From contig JAFUFU010000043.1 of assembly GCA_017469785.1 (NCBI GenBank), positions 1-58,554 of the forward strand: 58,554 nucleotides of DNA, in the 5' to 3' direction. This stretch comes from Treponema sp. Lineage in GTDB: Bacteria > Spirochaetota > Spirochaetia > Treponematales > Treponemataceae. The position numbers and the translations under genes were made by a program. The notes beneath the pieces were generated by a model. The model did not search any database. It was not told the DNA's origin and saw nothing but the letters and a program-made list of their open reading frames with translations. The first letter of the stretch is position 1; the number at the start of each line of letters is the position of its first letter. Positions 53,334-58,554 of the stretch are shown piece by piece.

Positions 53334-54239
53334 TTATAAATTGTAGTCCCTGAAACCGGCCTCCCACAAATCGTCTTCGGTCATGTAGCGTTTAAGGTCT
53401 TTGCGGGCTTCCTCAAATTTGTAGCGCATCAAGGATTTTGCCTTGTCGCTGGTCATTTGATAAATTCTTTCAAGCAAACGAGGCTGCAAATCGCCCTCAA
53501 CGCCTTGCTGCCCCATTGAATTTGCGAAAACAAATATGTTCAGCATGACACCGTTTTTTTTGCGTTGCATGACAAGAATCGCATCGCTGGCAAAATGCAG
53601 GCCGTTAATGTTTATGAGCATTTTCGAGACTTTTTCGTAAAGCTGAATATCAAGGGTCGTGTCAAAAATCGCTGAAAAATGGCTCATGCTCACGTCGAGG
53701 ATATTTCCTTTAGTCTGGCCGTGTTTTGAAATAAAACTCACTTTGCTGCGGGTGTCGCAGATTGCGCGTATATTCTGCCGACGTCCACAAGCCTGATTCG
53801 CATACATTACCTTGTCAATAAGAGCAAAATTTTTTGCCTTTTGATATTCGAGAGCAATACAACCGCATTGGATTCCCACGTCAAAAAGATAATATTTTTC
53901 GAGTTTTGTCTTTTCTTCCTCAGACTGTCGCTTGAGATAAAGAACCCCGATAAGAATCCGTCCGGTATATTTTTCTTGAAGTTCCTTGATATACTTTTCC
54001 CATTTTATCCCCTTTATGGGCATGTCAATGTAGAAGAACAAAATGGAATCTGTAAAAGTCTCGATTATGACTTCAATCTTTGCTTTCAGCGGACAATAAC
54101 GGTCGTCACCAATGATGTATGTCTCATACCCACGGGCCATGTAATCTTCAAGATATGTTTCTGGCAAAAGTGTCGCATCGGGTACGATGAAAAACGTTTT
54201 ACGACCTTCTATAATGTGTTCTTTCTGTTCTTCTTGCAT
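53334..54239 (-). CDS. PilZ-like c-di-GMP receptor
   Basis: 301 residues. An N-terminal half without recognised family precedes a PilZ-like domain (about 148-240) with the Arg motif GRRQNIRAIC and the following DVSMSH. The normal second motif is D/NxSxxG; the glycine is absent, so binding may be altered. AGGTG lies upstream of ATG 54239. It follows a diguanylate cyclase-like gene by 20 bases. Confidence 0.75.
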   Translation of the reverse strand: MQEEQKEHIIEGRKTFFIVPDATLLPETYLEDYMARGYETYIIGDDRYCPLKAKIEVIIETFTDSILFFYIDMPIKGIKWEKYIKELQEKYTGRILIGVLYLKRQSEEEKTKLEKYYLFDVGIQCGCIALEYQKAKNFALIDKVMYANQACGRRQNIRAICDTRSKVSFISKHGQTKGNILDVSMSHFSAIFDTTLDIQLYEKVSKMLININGLHFASDAILVMQRKKNGVMLNIFVFANSMGQQGVEGDLQPRLLERIYQMTSDKAKSLMRYKFEEARKDLKRYMTEDDLWEAGFRDYNL

Positions 54240-54259
54240 AAAGTCACCTGTAAAATCCT

Positions 54260-55315
54260 TTACAATGTCTCAAAGTTTTTCCCCGTATAATGGAGAATCA
54301 TAGCTATTGTTTTTGCCGCCGTAAGCAGCAAGTCCATGTCCGAATACTGCCATCGCCTGCTGTCTGACTCCGTTCCAGTCATGTCCGCACGCAGAAGGCC
54401 GAAAACCTCGTCCCGATAGGAAATTTCACAAATACAGGATGCAGAAATTTCCTGCTCGCAACATTGCTCGTATAGCTCAATGTGTTTCGCCCGTTGCAGA
54501 TTTTTTGTGTCTCCGATATAGAGAACACCAGTGAGCTGATTCATGCTGTTGTAAATAATATTGTGGGGGATATGCCTGAACTTCCTGTTTTTTGACAACT
54601 GATGGATTTTCTGGAAGATAATTTTGTCAGAAGTTTGAATGCAGATATGATCAACCTGAAAATATGAACTTATGAAATTGAAAAGATTCATGATTCCCAT
54701 GCGTAAATCATCATTGCTTGTAAGGAATTTGAATACATTTGAGTGAAGATTCATTGAGCCGAGCATTCGCTGCTTCTCACTCTTGGGGATAATATTGGCG
54801 TGTTTTTCAGCAAGATAAATTATAAAACAATTCCTGCCTTTTGTTTTGCCCCGGTACAGAGCTTTTTCCGCGCACAGATGAAGCTCGCTGAAATCCGCCG
54901 CGTTCTCAGGATAGCGGGCAAGACCGATTGTAACTGTAAGAGTCTGCTTTCCGATTTCAGGAAGCTCGATTTCATTGATTTTTACAAGAATTGTGTGGCA
55001 GATATCCCATGCTTCATCGTAAGTGACGACATTTTTGAGGAGAATTGAAAATTCATCGCCTGAATTTCGTGCCAGCACGCCCCTTTCACCAATCACGGAT
55101 TTTATTGTTTTAGCGATATCATACAGAACTTTGTTTCCGCCGGCAGAACCGAAAGCGTCAGTTATATATGTGAAATTATCAACATCTAAAAGGACATAAC
55201 TGAAAGGTATATTTTGATTAAGAAGATAGGCCGCATAAGACGTGACAGTTTCACCGCTATAAGCTTCGGTTACTGAGTCAATTTCTACTTTGTTGTCCTT
55301 AAAAAAAACATCCAT
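54260..55315 (-). CDS. GGDEF-domain protein (SGDEF variant) with GAF-like C-terminus
   Basis: 351 residues. The GGDEF domain is at the N-terminus (about 20-165), with LLDVDNFTYITDAFG and RNSGDEFSIL (about 84). SGDEF can still be active in some cyclases. The C-terminal half (about 185-345) looks GAF-like, a reversed order for a sensor and a cyclase. It and the PilZ-like gene form a two-gene unit. Confidence 0.85.
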   Translation of the reverse strand: MDVFFKDNKVEIDSVTEAYSGETVTSYAAYLLNQNIPFSYVLLDVDNFTYITDAFGSAGGNKVLYDIAKTIKSVIGERGVLARNSGDEFSILLKNVVTYDEAWDICHTILVKINEIELPEIGKQTLTVTIGLARYPENAADFSELHLCAEKALYRGKTKGRNCFIIYLAEKHANIIPKSEKQRMLGSMNLHSNVFKFLTSNDDLRMGIMNLFNFISSYFQVDHICIQTSDKIIFQKIHQLSKNRKFRHIPHNIIYNSMNQLTGVLYIGDTKNLQRAKHIELYEQCCEQEISASCICEISYRDEVFGLLRADMTGTESDSRRWQYSDMDLLLTAAKTIAMILHYTGKNFETL

Positions 55316-55324
55316 AGATTACTT

Positions 55325-55352
55325 AGTATACACCAGGATTCTGAGATTTCAA
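55325..55352 (-). promoter_or_regulatory. Promoter of the SGDEF-PilZ unit, leaderless type
   Basis: On the minus strand TTGAAA (55352-55347), a 16-base spacer and TATACT (55330-55325). The ATG follows after 9 bases, with no Shine-Dalgarno sequence. Confidence 0.6.
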
Positions 55353-55364
55353 AATAAATTCTCT

Positions 55365-55392
55365 TAAAAAAGGCCCCCGATAAAGGGAGCCT
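55365..55392 (-). terminator. Terminator of the pectinesterase gene
   Basis: On the minus strand AGGCTCCCTTTATCGGGGGCCT is cut as AGGCtCCC / GGGgGCCT with a loop, followed by TTTTTTAAG. One mismatch in the stem. It lies 23 bases after the stop. Confidence 0.8.
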
Positions 55393-55414
55393 GACTAATC
55401 ACAAAAAAGATTGA

Positions 55415-57724
55415 TTATTTGCGTTTTCCAGAGATTGAGATTGTGGCAACCGTCGGGGCTTTTCCGGCAGCGATAGTCGTCTCGCCGTTTCCGTCACGAC
55501 CATAGAGAATCACGCGGATTTTTGCAGTCTCACCTTTCTTGATTGTGTAAGATGTATCATAGCTTTTCTTGGTTGAGCGAACCTGGCGGCTTTCATCAAG
55601 GACAAGCTCTGTCTTCTTTGAGCCTGAGATTCCCTGAATCAAAACAGCCACATTGCTCGTACCATGATTTCCAAAGGCGGCATCAATGCTTGTGATTTCA
55701 AGGGTCTCTAACGCTGTAACCGGGAAGTCTACATAAACCGTATCTTTTCCTGCGATTGTTCCTGAATATCCAGTGAAGGTGATTCCGCCTTTTGCGAATT
55801 CCGCACTGATTTTCGAAGCGTTGTATTTCCATGTTCCTGCAGACGGAACGGCATCATTTGCTTTTGCCACAGCAGGATTGTCCGTAGAGCCTTCAAGCGA
55901 TTTGCTCGCATCCAGACTGTTGAGCCATGTGAGTCCAAAGGCATTTGCATCCGGTTTTGCAACTTTCAGCTTGAATTCCGCCGATACGGCTTTTTCGTCC
56001 TTGGCTGTCGCTTTAACGATAATCTCTTTGTCCTCGATTAATTCAGCTGCGGTAAGAAGTCCCGAGGCGTCAATTGAAGCCGCTGCCGGATCAGATACAG
56101 ACCACTCGAAGTCAGCGTTTGTAGGACGTGGCGGCGTAATCTGAGCCGAGAACTGGAGACTCTTTCGTCCGTAAACCATTTCCGCATTGTCATCAGAAGA
56201 AATCGCGATTGAAGTGACAGGAGCAAATTCAACTGCTGAATCACTTTCAACGGCAATCTTTGTGATTACAGTGCCTGCGGTCGCCTTGATTGTGACTGTC
56301 GCTGCGCCTTCATAAACCACGTATGCCTTTTCAGAAGATTTTGAAGATGAGCCTGTGTTGAAATCGAAAAATGCCTCGCCCTGATTTCCTGCTTTGATAG
56401 TTCCGTTTCCTTTTGCGGCACCGGTCACATACACGACAGACTTTCCCTTTACCGGAAATGAAATCGTGCTTCCTGCTTCACCTGTGGCTTTTCCGTCTGC
56501 AATTTCAAATCCGTCCAGCACAAGTTCTTTATAATCGCTGCTTCCGTCAAGAAGATATGTTGTTCTCGTCGCTTTTTCCTCGCCTTTGAGAAGAGCGCTT
56601 GAAGAATCTTTTGAGACTTTCCAGCCGTGCGAAGAAGCGAGTTTCTTTACATCCCAGTATGTCTCCAAATCCTTCTTGTAGCGGAGGGTCGGAATGTCAT
56701 AATAGCGGTTGAGGATTGCGTCCCGTCCGCTGAATTCGTTGGCAAGGGCTGTCTCAGAAAGGATATCCTTGCGTCCGTCAACTTTCGCGCCGATAGCGTC
56801 AGCCGTCCTTCGGTCGATTTTCCAGCCGATAATTGTCTCAGGAATTCCATGGGCTGTAAGGGCTTTTCCCTTCCACAAAGATTCTTCGATAATGCCGCGG
56901 ATTGTATCGTTTACGAATGCGACCTGATTGTAGTAGCCGGAATTCCACGGAGTGCGCGCAAGATATGTTTTCTCCCCTTCTTCTGTCAGAATCGTGCTGT
57001 TGTAGATTACAAGGCCTTTCGGGGCTGCATTTCCCTTGTCCATGCGTGGTGCGCCGATGTATGAAGTCGGATCCGTGTGAAATTTGTCAAAGAGCGAGAC
57101 GATTTCACATTCCTCAAACAAGGCGACTTTTCCGGACGCTTCCATCCAGATGAAGTCAGTATCACCTTCAACATGGCACTTGTAGAACCATGATTTTCCG
57201 GTCATGCGGAGCGTATCCTGATATGACTTGAATGAACAGTTGTAGGCTGCAAGATTTCCAGTTGAGTCAAAACCGATTGTCTCAGCCTGACCATTGGCAA
57301 CTTTTGCCTCGCTGCGCAAGAATGTATTGTGGAAAGTAATGTTTTCTACTGTAAGATTTCCAGTTCCCTCAAACTCAAAGAGACAGCGATTTTTCTGAGC
57401 AGAAGATGCGTCCGAAAGCCTGAGCAAGTCACCGTTGTTGTCTTTTGCGATGATTACATCTGCACCGTACTGAGCGTTTGTATTTCCAGAAATGGTAACG
57501 TCTGCAGGACCATTATAATAGAGAACTTCTTCATAAGTTCCTTTTGGCAGCGAGATTTTGAAACTTCCCTCCGAAGAACCGATCGCATCCAAAGCATCTT
57601 GAATAGTTTCAAAAGTCTGTGTTTCTATGCCAGTTCCAGAAAGAGTGATTTGTGAAACATTGGCCTGATGACAGCCTGCAAACAAAGCTGTAAGCGTGAC
57701 AAAGGCAGCTAGAATTTTTTTCAT
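55415..57724 (-). CDS. Pectinesterase lipoprotein (CE8) with bacterial Ig-like domain
   Basis: 769 residues. Signal peptide with lipobox LFAGC (Cys about 18). The parallel beta-helix esterase occupies about 30-370: SYQDTLRMTG (about 168, active-site Gln/Asp), EGDTDFIWM (about 186, catalytic Asp) and YLARTPWN (about 250, Arg/Trp). A middle beta-rich domain and a Big-type Ig-like domain (about 500-590) follow, then a beta-sandwich end. It removes methyl esters from pectin at the cell surface. GGAGG precedes the ATG. Confidence 0.92.
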   Translation of the reverse strand: MKKILAAFVTLTALFAGCHQANVSQITLSGTGIETQTFETIQDALDAIGSSEGSFKISLPKGTYEEVLYYNGPADVTISGNTNAQYGADVIIAKDNNGDLLRLSDASSAQKNRCLFEFEGTGNLTVENITFHNTFLRSEAKVANGQAETIGFDSTGNLAAYNCSFKSYQDTLRMTGKSWFYKCHVEGDTDFIWMEASGKVALFEECEIVSLFDKFHTDPTSYIGAPRMDKGNAAPKGLVIYNSTILTEEGEKTYLARTPWNSGYYNQVAFVNDTIRGIIEESLWKGKALTAHGIPETIIGWKIDRRTADAIGAKVDGRKDILSETALANEFSGRDAILNRYYDIPTLRYKKDLETYWDVKKLASSHGWKVSKDSSSALLKGEEKATRTTYLLDGSSDYKELVLDGFEIADGKATGEAGSTISFPVKGKSVVYVTGAAKGNGTIKAGNQGEAFFDFNTGSSSKSSEKAYVVYEGAATVTIKATAGTVITKIAVESDSAVEFAPVTSIAISSDDNAEMVYGRKSLQFSAQITPPRPTNADFEWSVSDPAAASIDASGLLTAAELIEDKEIIVKATAKDEKAVSAEFKLKVAKPDANAFGLTWLNSLDASKSLEGSTDNPAVAKANDAVPSAGTWKYNASKISAEFAKGGITFTGYSGTIAGKDTVYVDFPVTALETLEITSIDAAFGNHGTSNVAVLIQGISGSKKTELVLDESRQVRSTKKSYDTSYTIKKGETAKIRVILYGRDGNGETTIAAGKAPTVATISISGKRK

Positions 57725-57821
57725 TCCGATTTTCCTCCATTTTTACTGTTTTATTATTTTATTTCCCATTATTTGAAAAAGATATGGATAATAAACACAA
57801 GAATTTGATTTCTGCCGACAA

Positions 57822-57850
57822 TTGAACAAAAGCCTGCAATCTTCTAAAAT
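57822..57850 (+). promoter_or_regulatory. Promoter of the gene at 57860, leaderless type
   Basis: TTGAAC (57822-57827), a 17-base spacer and TAAAAT (57845-57850). The ATG lies 9 bases after the -10 box. Boxes and spacings are the same as for tex. Confidence 0.65.
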
Positions 57851-57859
57851 AGTTTTGGT

Positions 57860-58381
57860 ATGGACGAATTAATCAAAGAATTTATAGAAAAAAATGTCAT
57901 AGACGCTCTCAAAACCTTGCTTGAATCTTCAGACGACGGGGAAATCACAAAATCCGCTTCTGTGGTGGCTTCTCAGTTCGGAGCCGGTTTTGATATTTCT
58001 TCAGAAGAAAGTGTCAAAAAGCTCATCAATTCCTTCAGAAAGAACCTCACCCTTCTTATCCAGAAAACATGGGTTGACAGCGCGGATATTTCCCTCAAAG
58101 AAGAAATCCTCGTCAAACTGGAAAAATACTGCGTCTCTATCGAGGAAGACAAATGGGCAGAAGTTTTCGGCTCCTTCATCAAGATTCTTGACAGCGTCAT
58201 TTACCTTATGTTCGGCTCAACTTCAAAAACCGCCGATTTCACCGAATATGCGCTCCGCATTGATCCTGAATTCGGCATTTTCTGGTGGTATGTCAAAAGC
58301 CTTCCAGCCACAAATGACTGGACAAACGAAAAAAACAAGGCTGTCATGCTGATTGCCATGTTCTTCCTGGCAAACTATTAG
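57860..58381 (+). CDS. Hypothetical cytoplasmic protein
   Basis: 173 residues, no family recognised. It is helical and acidic (MDELIKEFIEKNVIDALKTL at the N-terminus) with no signal peptide. A hydrophobic segment lies near residues 108-118 and another at the very end (AVMLIAMFFLANY). No ribosome site. A good promoter sits directly before it, which supports a real gene. Confidence 0.7.
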   Translation: MDELIKEFIEKNVIDALKTLLESSDDGEITKSASVVASQFGAGFDISSEESVKKLINSFRKNLTLLIQKTWVDSADISLKEEILVKLEKYCVSIEEDKWAEVFGSFIKILDSVIYLMFGSTSKTADFTEYALRIDPEFGIFWWYVKSLPATNDWTNEKNKAVMLIAMFFLANY

Positions 58382-58424
58382 TAAATTGAAAACTGAAAGT
58401 TGAAAAATCATAGGGGGAAAGCCG

Positions 58425-58554
58425 GTAAATTGTAATTGCAAGTGCAACACTTAAAATAAATAAAAAAACTTCATAGAATGTTTTAAACCCAAAAACTACC
58501 ACATTAAAGGGAAAAACAAACTATGAAGTCATACAATCATTTTACACAAATGGA
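58425..58554 (+). mobile_element. Left end of an IS30-like insertion sequence, cut by the window
   Basis: The segment from about 58425 contains ATTGTAATTGCAAGTGCAAC, which looks like an IS30-family terminal repeat. A short AT-rich leader and the start of an ORF follow. The other end lies outside, so target duplication cannot be checked. Confidence 0.6.
58523..58554 (+). CDS. Start of an IS30-like transposase, partial
   Basis: Only ten full codons are visible (MKSYNHFTQM), matching the N-terminal tone of IS30 transposases (such as a K-Y-x-H-L/F-T start). AAAGGG lies upstream. The ATG lies in the right arm of a 9-bp inverted repeat (58468-58476 and 58521-58529). Confidence 0.5.
   Translation, partial: MKSYNHFTQM

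Overview
The window looks like chromosomal DNA of a saccharolytic, host-associated spirochaete close to Treponema. The evidence is a 2,011-residue spirochaete-type coiled-coil protein with a membrane anchor, many OmpA-like, lipoprotein and beta-barrel envelope proteins, a CarD-ispD-ispF run, a chemotaxis receptor, c-di-GMP proteins, and pectin-related genes (a CE8-type pectinesterase lipoprotein and a KdgF-like cupin). The genus is an inference from gene content. No rRNA, tRNA or CRISPR array was seen, and no gene-free stretch exceeds about 300 bases.

Layout. 1-1635: 3'-truncated chemotaxis receptor. 1742-2862: azlCD amino-acid exporter. 2951-7213: complete potABCD polyamine importer, with hairpin arrays in two spacers. 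7215-11601: two paralogous family-2 glycosyltransferases behind a large lipoprotein. 11805-14887: GGDEF-EAL protein and OmpA-like protein. 15122-17303: truncated ORF6N protein, RecQ-like helicase and a convergent small membrane protein that overlaps it. 17407-19374: hisH (carrying an in-frame palindromic insertion), a MITE-like inverted repeat, hisF and a cupin. 19450-21666: DEAD-box helicase with a probable attenuator in its leader. 21902-23831: carD-ispD-ispF. 23898-38731: giant coiled-coil protein, HAD hydrolase, and a TonB/ExbD/ExbB/outer-membrane protein/TPR/secreted-protein operon. 38814-44960: eight-gene aryl-polyene-like fatty-acid locus, divergent from pyrB-pyrI-pyrC (44989-47823). 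47853-50606: outer-membrane protein and lipoprotein. 50888-53284: tex. 53334-55315: SGDEF and PilZ-like pair. 55415-57724: pectinesterase. 57860-58381: unknown protein. 58425-end: left end of an IS30-like element.

Two things stand out. First, the locus at 38814-44960 follows the order of one half of aryl-polyene clusters (ketosynthase-like chain-length factor, acyltransferase, two acyl carrier proteins, membrane domain plus AMP ligase, dehydratase, glycosyltransferase, LpxL-like acyltransferase). It lacks the elongating ketosynthases, ketoreductase, ammonia-lyase, thioesterase, LolA-like protein and MMPL exporter, so it may be a reduced or split pathway. Second, at least eight genes that start transcription units (azlC, potA, carD, the ketosynthase-like gene, pyrB, tex, the SGDEF gene, the gene at 57860, and probably the HAD gene) have sigma70-like boxes whose -10 ends 6-9 bases before the start codon, with no Shine-Dalgarno sequence. 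Genes inside operons do have one. This suggests leaderless mRNAs are common here.

The window is also rich in small palindromic elements: inside hisH and tonB, between hisH and hisF, in the pot spacers, and after the ompA-like and tex genes.
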